From: Bacillota bacterium
GTDB taxonomy: Bacteria > Bacillota > Clostridia > Lachnospirales > Lachnospiraceae
Length of the DNA stretch: 20,412 nt
Reading direction: 5' to 3'
NCBI GenBank assembly: GCA_023399455.1
Contig: JAEWPN010000086.1
Span: forward strand, 1 to 20,412
Numbering within the stretch: position 1 is the stretch's first letter; every line of letters begins with the position of its first letter. Below, piece by piece: positions 6,892 to 14,692 of the stretch. The position numbers were made by a program, and so were the translations under genes. The notes beneath the pieces were generated by a model. That model made no database searches. It worked only from the letters and a program-made list of their open reading frames with translations, and was not told the DNA's origin.

Positions 6892-7539
6892 GTGATAGAA
6901 AAAGAACAGAGCTTTTTACCTTATAAAGTATTGAAAAAAGGCGCAAGCAGTGAGATTATAGAAAAGAAATCCAGATTTATAGCCACGCTGTCTCCGGCGG
7001 AGACAGAAGAGGAGGCAGCTGCTTTTATTGAGGAAATGAAGAAGAAATATTGGGATGCCAGGCATAACTGCTCCGCTTTTGTCCTTGGGGAAAGAGGGCA
7101 GCTTACCAGATGCAATGACGACGGAGAACCTGCCGGAACAGCAGGAAAGCCCATGCTGGAGGTGCTGCTTGCCTCAGAAATACGAAACGTAGCGGTAGTG
7201 GTTACCAGATACTTTGGCGGGACTTTGCTTGGAACGGGAGGGCTGATACGGGCATATACGCAGGCGGTTCAGGAAGGGATTAAAGCATCCGAGATCGTTA
7301 CTATGCGCTATGGCACGGAGCTTTCCGTGACTACAGACTATAATGGAATAGGCAGGATTCAGTACATATTAGGGCAGAAGGGGCTTCCTGTTATGGAGGC
7401 GGAATATACGGATGCAGTGAGGCTCAAGCTTTTGGTCCCATATGAGGAAGAGGAGCAGCTTTATACGGACCTGACCGAAGCTACGGCCGGAAAAGTAAAA
7501 TTAGAAAAAATTAAAAAATATTATTTTGTTACCGGTTGA
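6892..7539 (+). CDS. yigZ: YigZ/IMPACT family protein
   Basis: A 215-residue protein if started at GTG 6892 (GGAG 10 bases upstream), which matches the usual length and N-terminus of the family; longer in-frame starts at 6802, 6844 or 6853 would add unrelated residues. Family hallmarks are all present: KSRFIA near residue 27, DARHNCSAF at 55-63, DDGEPAGTAGKPML at 76-89, and VVTRYFGGTLLGTGGLIRAY at 103-122. The N-terminal part is the IMPACT/UPF0029 fold, the C-terminal part a ferredoxin-like DUF1949-type domain. Bacterial members are thought to bind nucleic acid or translation factors, but a definite biochemical role is not settled. The TTGACA of the mgtE promoter overlaps its stop codon, leaving no room for a terminator. 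Confidence 0.88.
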   Translation: MIEKEQSFLPYKVLKKGASSEIIEKKSRFIATLSPAETEEEAAAFIEEMKKKYWDARHNCSAFVLGERGQLTRCNDDGEPAGTAGKPMLEVLLASEIRNVAVVVTRYFGGTLLGTGGLIRAYTQAVQEGIKASEIVTMRYGTELSVTTDYNGIGRIQYILGQKGLPVMEAEYTDAVRLKLLVPYEEEEQLYTDLTEATAGKVKLEKIKKYYFVTG

Positions 7540-7563
7540 CAAATAAAAAGTTGCAATTATACT
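7536..7563 (+). promoter_or_regulatory. SigA promoter of mgtE, overlapping the yigZ stop codon
   Basis: TTGACA (7536-7541) and TATACT (7558-7563) with a 16-base spacer. The TGA of yigZ (7537-7539) is part of the -35 hexamer. The predicted transcript has a leader of about 145 bases before the mgtE start. Confidence 0.7.
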
Positions 7564-7632
7564 CAAAGTAGTGAGTTGTTCAGTTTCTAAAAAAGTTGTA
7601 TCAATGCAATGTTAAGAAAGGTGGTGGTTTTT

Positions 7633-7737
7633 ATGAAGTCGAGTATAAGTTCATCTGGTTCAGATATACCTCTCCCCGGGCGGAGCATAAAAATCACATA
7701 TGGAGGAACATTGCTATGGAAGAAATCAAGGATTTAG
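7633..7737 (+). CDS. Possible 34-codon leader ORF overlapping the mgtE start
   Basis: ATG at 7633 is preceded by AAAGGTGG with 8 bases spacing. The frame runs 34 codons (starting MKSSISSSGSDIPLPG, ending LLWKKSRI) and stops with TAG at 7735-7737, 22 bases inside mgtE in another frame. A ribosome on it would cross the mgtE Shine-Dalgarno (7702-7706) and start codon, so it could control mgtE by translational coupling or occlusion. No homologue is known to me; coding status rests only on the RBS, position and overlap. Confidence 0.35.
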   Translation: MKSSISSSGSDIPLPGRSIKITYGGTLLWKKSRI

Positions 7738-9068
7738 ATGTTATTGAAGAACTATTGGAAACCAAGCAGTACACAAGACTCCGCCAGAAGCTGTCAGACA
7801 TTAATATTGCGGATATTGCAATCATTCTGGAGGAACTAGAAGAGGAAGAGCTGCTAAAGACCTTCCGTATTCTTCCTAAGAGCATGGCGGCGGATGTATT
7901 TTCCTATCTGGAGGTAGAAAGCCAGCAATATATTATTACATCCTTATCCGACAGAGAAGCGGCTAATATCATCAATAACCTTATGGCCGATGATGCTACG
8001 GACTTTTTGGAGGAAATGCCTGCCAATATTGTAAAAAAGCTGCTTTCCCATGCCAGTGCGGATACGAGAAGGGATATCAATCATTTGCTGCGTTATCCTG
8101 AGTCCTCTGCCGGAAGCATCATGACGGTAGAGTATGTAGACCTAAAGGAGAACATGACCGTAGAGGATGCCATACAGAGGATTCGCCAGATTGGCGTAGA
8201 CAGTGAGACCATTAATATCTGCTACGTTCTGGATCCTAAGAGAACGTTAGTGGGGACGGTGGCGCTGCGCTATTTGCTGATCAGCCCGCCGGATGCGGTA
8301 ATCGGGGATATTATGCATGAGAACGTCATATACCTTAATACGCTGATGGATCAGGAGGAGGTTGCGAGGCAGTTCCAGAAATACGACTTCACCTCTATGC
8401 CCGTGGCGGATAACGAGGGAAGGCTTGTAGGTATCATTACCGTCGATGACGTTGTGGATATCCTGCAGGAGGAGGCGACGGAAGATATCGAGAAGATGGC
8501 GGCTATCGTACCCAGTGACAGGCCGTATATGAAAACAGGAATTTTCGAGACCTCAAAAAAGAGAATCCCCTGGCTTTTATTATTGATGATTTCTGCGACC
8601 TTTACAGGAAGCATTATCACCTCTTTTGAGGATGCGCTCAGCGCCGTTCCGATGCTCACCGCTTTTATTCCTATGCTGATGAGTACCAGCGGAAATGCAG
8701 GAGGACAAGTAAGTGCCACGATCATCCGGGGTCTGTCCTCGAACGAAATCAGCTATCGGGATGTTTTTAAAATTATATGGAAGGAATTGCGGGTAGCGAT
8801 TATCTGTGGAGTTACCCTTGCGGCGGCATATTTTATCAAACTGATGCTCTTTGACAAGTCGGGAATCGACGTAGCTATAGTAATCTGTCTGACGATTATT
8901 GCAGAGGTGTCCATTGCCAAGGTGGTCGGCTGTACGCTGCCGATATTTGCCAAACGCGTGGGAATCGACCCGGCAGTTATGGCGAGTCCGTTTATCAGCA
9001 CGGTGCTGGATGCGCTTTCGCTGATGATTTATTTCTCGATCGCGACACATGTGCTGCATTTGAGCTGA
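7716..9068 (+). CDS. mgtE: Magnesium transporter MgtE
   Basis: A 450-residue protein, the normal length, from the ATG at 7716 with GGAGG 9 bases upstream. An in-frame upstream TTG at 7596 would add 40 residues and lacks support. Order of parts: acidic helical MgtE_N domain (about 10-125), two CBS domains (about 130-260, including TSMPVADNEGRLVGIITVDD), a connecting helix, and five transmembrane helices (about 293-450). The pore signature IPMLMSTSGNAGGQ (318-331) and the DPAVMASP motif with D418, the predicted pore Mg2+ ligand, are intact. MgtE is a Mg2+-gated channel of the cytoplasmic membrane; the N and CBS domains close it when Mg2+ is high. I do not see an M-box riboswitch in the leader. 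Confidence 0.95.
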   Translation: MEEIKDLDVIEELLETKQYTRLRQKLSDINIADIAIILEELEEEELLKTFRILPKSMAADVFSYLEVESQQYIITSLSDREAANIINNLMADDATDFLEEMPANIVKKLLSHASADTRRDINHLLRYPESSAGSIMTVEYVDLKENMTVEDAIQRIRQIGVDSETINICYVLDPKRTLVGTVALRYLLISPPDAVIGDIMHENVIYLNTLMDQEEVARQFQKYDFTSMPVADNEGRLVGIITVDDVVDILQEEATEDIEKMAAIVPSDRPYMKTGIFETSKKRIPWLLLLMISATFTGSIITSFEDALSAVPMLTAFIPMLMSTSGNAGGQVSATIIRGLSSNEISYRDVFKIIWKELRVAIICGVTLAAAYFIKLMLFDKSGIDVAIVICLTIIAEVSIAKVVGCTLPIFAKRVGIDPAVMASPFISTVLDALSLMIYFSIATHVLHLS

Positions 9069-9116
9069 TGGGCTTAATTATATCATAAATATATATGAGA
9101 AAGGGGGAATGAAATG

Positions 9117-9938
9117 ATGTATGAAGTATCACAAGTTACTACGATGAATATGTGGATTACGGCGGTGGTTTCTATTTTTCTGCCGATCGTACTCCTCATT
9201 ATGTGGAGAAAAAAGATGAAGGTGAGGATTGCGCCATTTTTTGTAGGAGCCCTTATCTTTATCGTATTTGCACTTGTTTTGGAGAATATCAGCCATAGCA
9301 TTTTTATTATCAAGGATTCGGGTCTTTCCCGTTTTGTAAATGGAAATACATGGGCATATGTTCTCTACGGAGCGCTGGCGGCAGGAATATTTGAAGAAAC
9401 GGGGCGTTTTGTCGCTTTTAAGTTTTTCATGAAGAACAATGATGATAAAGAATCGGCAGTTACTTATGGAATCGGACATGGAGGCATTGAATCCATTCTC
9501 GTGGTGGGATTTTCTATGCTAAGCTCTATTTTCCTTATTTCCACGCTGAATTCTATGGGGGGAATTGACAATTATGTGGCACTTGTTCCGGAGGAATCAC
9601 AGGATGTGGTGAGAAGCAGCCTGATGAGCCTGTATACTACGGCGCCTTATGTGTATTTGCTGGGGGCGGTAGAGAGAGTAGCTACGATTGCCTTCCATAT
9701 CGCTTTATCCGTTTTCGTATTTATTGCGGTAAAGCGCCCGGGAAAGTGGTACTTTTATCCGGCGGCGATTCTTCTGCACACTTTTCTTGACATATTCGCC
9801 GTTTTATATCAGAGGGGAGCGATAACGAACATAATAATTATGGAAGCGATTATCATAGTCATTACCCTCATAACATCATATTTTGCATACCGTATTTATC
9901 AAAGCGATGAGAGAGTAGAAACGACACAGACTGTATAA
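9117..9938 (+). CDS. YhfC-family polytopic membrane protein, putative intramembrane metalloprotease
   Basis: About 273 residues with seven or so hydrophobic helices. Two adjacent ATGs (9114 and 9117) both fit the AAGGGGG at 9101-9107; the second has the better spacing. Numbering from the first ATG, conserved polar residues sit inside membrane helices: E94, E95 and R98 in GIFEETGRF, H122 and E126 in GIGHGGIES, E187 and R188 with H195 in ERVATIAFH, and H222/D226 in LLHTFLD. This EExxR...H...H layout is that of the YhfC group related to PrsW/CPBP-type intramembrane metalloproteases. Substrate is unknown. It follows mgtE by 48 bases with no clear terminator, so read-through from mgtE is possible. 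Confidence 0.75.
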   Translation: MYEVSQVTTMNMWITAVVSIFLPIVLLIMWRKKMKVRIAPFFVGALIFIVFALVLENISHSIFIIKDSGLSRFVNGNTWAYVLYGALAAGIFEETGRFVAFKFFMKNNDDKESAVTYGIGHGGIESILVVGFSMLSSIFLISTLNSMGGIDNYVALVPEESQDVVRSSLMSLYTTAPYVYLLGAVERVATIAFHIALSVFVFIAVKRPGKWYFYPAAILLHTFLDIFAVLYQRGAITNIIIMEAIIIVITLITSYFAYRIYQSDERVETTQTV

Positions 9939-9942
9939 GCAC

Positions 9943-9979
9943 AAAAAAAGGTGAGCGGTCACAGGCTCACCTTTTCTTC
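9943..9979. terminator. Bidirectional terminator between the YhfC-like gene and bipA
   Basis: AAAAGGTGAGC (9946-9956) and GCTCACCTTTT (9965-9975) form a perfect 11-bp stem with an 8-base loop. A-run on the left and T-run on the right give U-tracts for transcripts from both sides. Confidence 0.88.
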
Positions 9980-10012
9980 TGTAATTAGGAAACTTTTCCA
10001 ATACTATTATTG

Positions 10013-11842
10013 TTATTGCTTCATGGAAGCACGTTTTCTCATAGTAGGATCCAAGATTTTCTTTCGGATTCTTAAGGAAGAAGGAGTGACTTCCAACAGT
10101 TCATCTGTGTCGATGAATTCCAGAGCCTGCTCCAAGCTGAGGATTTTGGGAGGCGTAAGCCTAAGGGCCTCGTCGGCGCTGGAGGAACGGGTGTTGGTAA
10201 GCTGCTTTTTCTTACATACGTTAAGTTCGATATCCTCTCCCCGGCCGTTTTGTCCGATTACCATGCCGGAGTAAACCTTCTCGCCGGGACCGATGAACAG
10301 AATACCACGCTCTTGTGCGTTGAAAAGGCCATAAGTGATCGCTTCTCCGGTTTCGAAGGCGATGAGAGAGCCTTGTTTTCTGTATTGGATATCGCCCTTA
10401 TAGGGGCCGTAGCCGTTAAATACGCTGTTCATAATGCCATTTCCTTTGGTGTCGGTCATGAATTCGCCGCGGTAACCGATCAATCCCCTTGCTGGAATAG
10501 AGAATTCCAGACGGGTATAGCCTCCCGAAGCAACACCCATGGTGATAAGTTCGCCTTTTCTCTGGCTCAGTTTTTCGATAACCGTACCCGAAAATTCTTC
10601 GGGAACATCGACATATGCTAACTCCATGGGCTCCTGTTTTTTGCCGTTTTCATCGGTCTTGTACAGTACTTCTGCCTTGCTCACTGCGAATTCAAAGCCT
10701 TCACGCCGCATATTCTCTATCAATACGGATAAATGGAGTTCTCCGCGGCCGGATACCTTGAAGGCCTCTGTGGTGGAAGTTTCCTCCACGCGAAGGGAGA
10801 CATCGGTGTTCAGTTCACGAAATAAGCGGTCCCGCAGATGGCGGCTGGTAATGTATTTTCCCTCTTTTCCAGCAAGAGGGGAATCGTTAACAATAAAGTG
10901 CATGGCGATGGTAGGTTCCGATATTTTCTGGAAGGCAATCGGAACAGGGGCTTCGGGAGAGCAGAGGGTATCTCCGATATGAATATCTGCAATGCCGGAG
11001 ATGGCAACGATGGAGCCGATGCCAGCTTCCTTTATCTCTACCTTATTTAAGCCGTCGAATTCGTACAGCTTGCTGATTTTTACTTTTTTCATCTTATCGG
11101 GCTCGTGATGATTTACGATCACGACCTCTTGATTTATTTTGACAGTTCCGTTATCCACCTTGCCTACGCCGATCCTGCCAACGTATTCGTTGTAATCGAT
11201 GGTACTGATGAGCACCTGTGTGCCTGCGTCGGGATCGCCCAGGGGCGCGGGGATGTAGTTTAGAATAGTTTCAAAAAGGGGAATCATGTCGGTACCTTTT
11301 TTATCGATGTCCATGGAGGCAATTCCCGTTTTAGCGGAAGCGAAGACGAAAGGACAGTCCAGCTGATCTTCATTAGCATCCAAGTCAATGAAAAGTTCCA
11401 AGACTTCGTCGATGACTTCCCTTGGTCTTGCTTCGGGCCTGTCGATTTTATTAATGCAGACAATAACGGGGAGCTGAAGCTCCAACGCTTTTTTCAAGAC
11501 GAATTTCGTCTGGGGCATAGCGCCCTCGAAGGCGTCAACAACGAGAATAACGCCGTTTACCATTTTAAGGACACGTTCCACCTCGCCGCCGAAATCGGCG
11601 TGTCCCGGGGTGTCGATGATATTAATCTTCGTATCCTTATATGTGACTGCTGTGTTTTTGGAAAGAATAGTAATGCCGCGCTCGCGTTCGATATCGTTAG
11701 AATCCATCACGCGCTCGGCTACTGCCTGGTTTTCGCGGAAGACGCCGCTTTGTTTTAAAAGCTCATCCACCAAGGTGGTTTTACCATGGTCTACATGAGC
11801 GATAATCGCAACATTTCTTACATCGTCTCTGTTCTGTTTCAT
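10013..11842 (-). CDS. typA: Ribosome-associated translational GTPase BipA/TypA
   Basis: Full-length at 609 residues, with a GAGGAG Shine-Dalgarno 7 bases before the ATG. GTPase motifs: G1 AHVDHGKT (15-22), G2 RGIT (55-58), G3 DTPGHADF (77-84), G4 NKID (131-134). These are followed by the translation-factor beta-barrel, two EF-G-like alpha/beta domains and the BipA-specific C-terminal domain ([20 protein letters not shown]), ending in the basic [12 protein letters not shown]. BipA binds the 70S ribosome at the EF-G site and supports ribosome assembly and stress adaptation, notably at low temperature. It is a single-gene unit divergent from the OB-fold protein gene, with its own promoter. Confidence 0.96.
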   Translation of the reverse strand: MKQNRDDVRNVAIIAHVDHGKTTLVDELLKQSGVFRENQAVAERVMDSNDIERERGITILSKNTAVTYKDTKINIIDTPGHADFGGEVERVLKMVNGVILVVDAFEGAMPQTKFVLKKALELQLPVIVCINKIDRPEARPREVIDEVLELFIDLDANEDQLDCPFVFASAKTGIASMDIDKKGTDMIPLFETILNYIPAPLGDPDAGTQVLISTIDYNEYVGRIGVGKVDNGTVKINQEVVIVNHHEPDKMKKVKISKLYEFDGLNKVEIKEAGIGSIVAISGIADIHIGDTLCSPEAPVPIAFQKISEPTIAMHFIVNDSPLAGKEGKYITSRHLRDRLFRELNTDVSLRVEETSTTEAFKVSGRGELHLSVLIENMRREGFEFAVSKAEVLYKTDENGKKQEPMELAYVDVPEEFSGTVIEKLSQRKGELITMGVASGGYTRLEFSIPARGLIGYRGEFMTDTKGNGIMNSVFNGYGPYKGDIQYRKQGSLIAFETGEAITYGLFNAQERGILFIGPGEKVYSGMVIGQNGRGEDIELNVCKKKQLTNTRSSSADEALRLTPPKILSLEQALEFIDTDELLEVTPSSLRIRKKILDPTMRKRASMKQ

Positions 11843-11904
11843 AAGTTACTCCTCAATCTAACCGGTTCTATGCGGTTTATCTACTGTGTTTTATAAACTT
11901 GTTA

Positions 11905-11933
11905 AGTATAGCATTGTCTTTTATAAGTTGCAA
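11905..11933 (-). promoter_or_regulatory. Promoter of bipA/typA
   Basis: On the minus strand TTGCAA (11933-11928) and TATACT (11910-11905) with a 17-base spacer, giving a leader of about 60 bases. The rest of the interval up to 12121 holds no gene; a weak plus-strand promoter, TTGCCC (12048-12053) and TATTAC (12071-12076), may serve the next gene. Confidence 0.6.
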
Positions 11934-12121
11934 GAAATAATCGCGCAAAATCGGGGAAAAATTGAAGAAAAACCCGCATAAATGCGCGAAAGAGGCGGAG
12001 AATTTAGAACGAAGCAGGATAGTTGCGCGGTGCCTTACAGTTCTTTTTTGCCCAAAATGCGATATATTAGTATTACATTATGGGAAAAAATTCTTAAAGA
12101 TGTAAGAAGGGAGAACAAAAA

Positions 12122-12751
12122 ATGACAGATAAAGTAATTGAGAACAACCAAGTGGTGATTATGGGTGAAATTGTAAGTGATTTTACTTTCAGCCACGAAA
12201 TATTCGGAGAAGGATTCTATATGGTCGATGTCCGGGTAGAAAGACTGAGCGATTCCATGGATAACATTCCGTTAATGGTATCGGAGAGGTTGATCGATGT
12301 GAATGGAGATTACAAGGGGATGTACATAGTAGTGAACGGACAGTTCCGCTCCTACAACAGGCACGAAGAAAGAAAAAACAAACTGGTGCTTTCCGTATTT
12401 GCAAGAGAAATCGAATTTGTAGACGAAATATGCGAGAATACGAAATCCAATCAGATTTATTTGGACGGTTATATTTGCAAGGAGCCTATTTATAGAAAGA
12501 CTCCTCTCGGACGGGAAATCGCCGATTTATTGCTTGCAGTAAACAGACCTTATGGGAAATCGGATTACATTCCCTGCATATGCTGGGGAAGGAATGCCAG
12601 ATTTGCCAACGGCTTTGAGGTAGGAGCAAGATGCGCTGTATGGGGAAGGATACAGAGCAGAGAATATATGAAGAAGCTTTCGGAGGAGCAATTGGAAAGA
12701 AGGGTTGCTTACGAAGTATCGGTAAGCAAATTAGAATTAATAGAAGATTAA
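12122..12751 (+). CDS. Tandem OB-fold, single-stranded DNA-binding-like protein
   Basis: A 209-residue protein with GGGAG 8 bases before ATG. Two OB-fold units are apparent: residues about 8-100 (VVIMGEIVSDFTFSHEIFGE, then GMYIVVNGQFRSYNR and VLSVFAREIEFV) and about 107-207 (NQIYLDGYICKEPIYRKTPL, then DYIPCICWGRNARFAN and GARCAVWGRIQSREY). The second half follows the SSB pattern of a G-x-(I/V)-x-(K/R)-x-P start, a W-G-x-x-A centre and a G-R-(I/L)-Q-S/T-R strand. It lacks the acidic C-terminal tail tip (DDDIPF type) of the main replicative SSB, so it is probably an accessory SSB or PriB-like protein rather than the housekeeping one. Monocistronic; the next gene has its own promoter. Confidence 0.7.
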   Translation: MTDKVIENNQVVIMGEIVSDFTFSHEIFGEGFYMVDVRVERLSDSMDNIPLMVSERLIDVNGDYKGMYIVVNGQFRSYNRHEERKNKLVLSVFAREIEFVDEICENTKSNQIYLDGYICKEPIYRKTPLGREIADLLLAVNRPYGKSDYIPCICWGRNARFANGFEVGARCAVWGRIQSREYMKKLSEEQLERRVAYEVSVSKLELIED

Positions 12752-12754
12752 TAG

Positions 12755-12783
12755 TTGATTTTCACAAGTTTGTGTGATATTAT
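12755..12783 (+). promoter_or_regulatory. Promoter of the CobA/BtuR-like gene
   Basis: TTGATT (12755-12760) and TATTAT (12778-12783) with a 17-base spacer; predicted leader about 60 bases. Confidence 0.55.
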
Positions 12784-12851
12784 AGGCCATACGTTGTTTA
12801 TTATTGCATAAGAAAAGGTTGTATATCCAGATTTGGAGATTGGAGCCGGAT

Positions 12852-13352
12852 ATGAAAAAAGGAACAATACATATTTACAGCGGCGACGGCCATGGTAAAT
12901 CGCCTGCCGCACTAGGCAGGGCTGTACAAGTGGCGTGTCACGGGAAAAGTGTGGTAATTATCCAATTTTTGAAAGGTAAAGGGTTGGAGGACTCCGTTTT
13001 TTTGAAGAGGCTGGAACCCGAAATCAAATTATTCCGTTTTGAAAAGTCGGATGAGAATTTTGCAGAGCTATCCGAAGAACAAAAGGCGGAAGAAATCGGC
13101 AATATTATGAATGGATATAATTTCGCGAAGAAGGTGCTGTCTACGGGGGAGTGCGACTTGCTCATTCTGGACGAAGTGCTTGGACTTATCGATAATAATA
13201 TTATAACGGTGGAAGAACTGAAAAATCTGTTAGAGGCCAGGACGAACGAAGAGACCGATATCATTATAACCGGGATCACGCTGAATGACGATGTGTGTGC
13301 ACTGGCGGATGAGGTCACCAGAATGGATACCGTTAAATTTAAAGTATGGTAA
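12852..13352 (+). CDS. CobA/BtuR-family P-loop ATPase (cob(I)alamin adenosyltransferase-like)
   Basis: A 166-residue protein from the ATG at 12852 (GGAG 6 bases upstream); an earlier in-frame TTG at 12804 has no RBS. P-loop SGDGHGKSPAALG (10-22), a strand VVIIQFLKG (34-42), Walker B LLILDEVLGLID (103-114), and the C-terminal strand order match the CobA/CobO/BtuR fold, which transfers adenosyl from ATP to cob(I)alamin. The canonical P-loop is GNGKGKTTAA; here it reads GDGHGKSPAA, with His for Lys and Ser-Pro for Thr-Thr. No cobalamin gene lies nearby. It may therefore be a true ACA enzyme of a clostridial subgroup or a paralogue with another nucleotide-dependent role. Confidence 0.7.
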   Translation: MKKGTIHIYSGDGHGKSPAALGRAVQVACHGKSVVIIQFLKGKGLEDSVFLKRLEPEIKLFRFEKSDENFAELSEEQKAEEIGNIMNGYNFAKKVLSTGECDLLILDEVLGLIDNNIITVEELKNLLEARTNEETDIIITGITLNDDVCALADEVTRMDTVKFKVW

Positions 13353-13405
13353 ATGCAGAAATCATGCGTTACTGTGAACGAGTGAACAGTAATGTAAAAC
13401 GGGCG

Positions 13406-13434
13406 TTGACAGTTAAACCGTACAGTGATATGAT
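13406..13434 (+). promoter_or_regulatory. SigA promoter of the lysine-riboswitch transcript
   Basis: TTGACA (13406-13411) and TATGAT (13429-13434), spacer 17 bases, just upstream of the L-box aptamer. Confidence 0.8.
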
Positions 13435-13448
13435 AACTTTATAAAGTT

Positions 13449-13622
13449 AAGAGGTAGAGGTTGCGTATTTTATTAGTAATTTTTTGGATGTGGCAGGCAC
13501 AGGAGAAGAAAAATGAAAGGAAAAGACGCCGAAAGAGCAGGATGCCGTGTAGTCTTGTGCTTGGGCATGCAGTGAATAACTGTATGACTGTCATCGATGA
13601 GATGGGGTGCTATCCGAGGTTA
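13449..13622 (+). ncRNA. Lysine riboswitch (L-box) aptamer
   Basis: The stretch carries the L-box core in the right order: AGAGGTAGAGGTTGCG at the 5' side, AGTAATTTTTTGGAT, the GACGCCGAAAGAGC core near 13525-13540, then CTTGGGCATGCAGTGAATAA and CTGTATGACTGTCATCGATG, and the closing GGGGTGCTATCC. The GGTAG/CTATC closing stem (with a G-U pair) and the GCAGTGAATAACTGTATGACTGTCA-type segment closely parallel the B. subtilis lysC leader. Position upstream of dapA, with a terminator following, fits transcriptional attenuation by lysine: ligand binding favours the terminator and shuts off dap expression. The first arm begins a few bases after the predicted transcription start. Confidence 0.9.
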
Positions 13623-13677
13623 TGGGAAATAGGGAGAGTAAGATAATAGGTACTTTTCCGGATATTTTAGTAATCAT

Positions 13678-13712
13678 AAGCCGGCGCATTTTGTGTCGGC
13701 TTTTATGTTTTT
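13678..13712 (+). terminator. Riboswitch-controlled terminator upstream of dapA
   Basis: AAGCCGGCGCA (13678-13688) pairs with TGTGTCGGCTT (13692-13702), 11 pairs including two G-U, with a 3-base loop, followed by TTTTATGTTTTT. It is the expression platform of the L-box. Confidence 0.85.
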
Positions 13713-13730
13713 AGAAGTTTTAACTTCTAA
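13711..13730 (+). repeat. Perfect 9-bp palindromic hairpin between terminator and dapA
   Basis: TTAGAAGTT (13711-13719) and AACTTCTAA (13722-13730) with a two-base centre, directly after the L-box terminator and about 50 bases before the dapA RBS. It could be a second stop, an RNA stabiliser, or an operator. Role undetermined. Confidence 0.5.
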
Positions 13731-13790
13731 GGATAAACGCGCAGGGAAGCCAGACCTACCGTTATATTTTTCATTTAAGGAGGAAAAGAA

Positions 13791-14675
13791 ATGGCTGTTT
13801 TTACGGGAGCAGGTGTTGCGATTGTCACACCATTTAAGGAAAACGGAGAGGTAAACTACGAAAAATTCGCGGAGCTTTTAGAGTTCCAGATAAAGGAAGG
13901 AACGGATGCGGTCATCGTATGCGGAACTACCGGAGAGGCATCGACTCTCACTCATGAGGAGCATTTGGACGTGATAAAATATTGCGTGGAAAAGGTGAAC
14001 GGAAGAATTCCGGTTATAGCGGGAACGGGATCCAATTGTACGCAGACGGCTACCTACCTTTCTATAGAAGCGGAGAAATATGGAGTGGATGCTCTTCTTA
14101 CAGTGACACCTTACTACAACAAGGCGACCCAGAAGGGACTCTTTAACCACTTCAAAGCGATTGCGGATTCCGTTAAAGTCCCGGTGATTCTTTATAACGT
14201 ACCTAGCCGGACGGGATGTAATATCCTGCCGGAGACTGTGGTTAAGCTCTGCACGGAGGTAGAGAATATCGTAGGAGTAAAGGAAGCCAGCGGAAATATT
14301 TCTCAGGTGATGAAGCTGATGTCGCTTGCGGAGGGCAGGGTGGATTTGTATTCCGGCAACGATGATCAGATAGTTCCTCTTCTTGCTCTGGGCGGAAAAG
14401 GCGTTATTTCTGTTTTATCCAATGTGGCGCCGAAGGAAACTCACGATATTTGCGAGAAATACTTCCAGGGAGATGTGGCAGGAAGCAGGGATTTGCAGCT
14501 TAAGGCCATCGAGCTGTGTGATGCTTTGTTCTGTGAAGTGAATCCAATCCCCGTTAAGAAAGCACTGAATCTGATGAATATGGAAGCAGGTCCTCTTCGA
14601 ATGCCCTTATCGGATATGGATGAGGCAAATGTACCCAGGTTAGAAAAAGCAATGAAAGGCTTTGGCATTTTATAA
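13791..14675 (+). CDS. dapA: 4-hydroxy-tetrahydrodipicolinate synthase
   Basis: A 294-residue TIM-barrel aldolase, normal length, with AAGGAGG upstream of the ATG. It condenses pyruvate with aspartate semialdehyde, the first committed step to diaminopimelate and lysine. Visible active-site residues: Schiff-base Lys164 in GVKEASGN, T46/T47 in CGTTGEAS, Y109 in TPYYN, and Y135 with R140 in YNVPSRTG. The preceding L-box riboswitch and terminator indicate repression by lysine. It is followed after 17 bases by dapB. Acts in the cytosol. Confidence 0.97.
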   Translation: MAVFTGAGVAIVTPFKENGEVNYEKFAELLEFQIKEGTDAVIVCGTTGEASTLTHEEHLDVIKYCVEKVNGRIPVIAGTGSNCTQTATYLSIEAEKYGVDALLTVTPYYNKATQKGLFNHFKAIADSVKVPVILYNVPSRTGCNILPETVVKLCTEVENIVGVKEASGNISQVMKLMSLAEGRVDLYSGNDDQIVPLLALGGKGVISVLSNVAPKETHDICEKYFQGDVAGSRDLQLKAIELCDALFCEVNPIPVKKALNLMNMEAGPLRMPLSDMDEANVPRLEKAMKGFGIL

Positions 14676-14692
14676 GGAGAAAGGCATACGGT

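Noticed and set aside
7564..7715. M-box magnesium riboswitch in the mgtE leader
   Set aside because: The conserved M-box core elements are not present and the leader is too short for a full aptamer.
8351..9059. Minus-strand frames of 82-159 codons inside mgtE
   Set aside because: Shadows of the mgtE coding frame; no RBS or family pattern.
13461..13646. 61-codon plus-strand frame upstream of dapA
   Set aside because: It lies wholly inside the lysine riboswitch, has no RBS and has no protein-like pattern.
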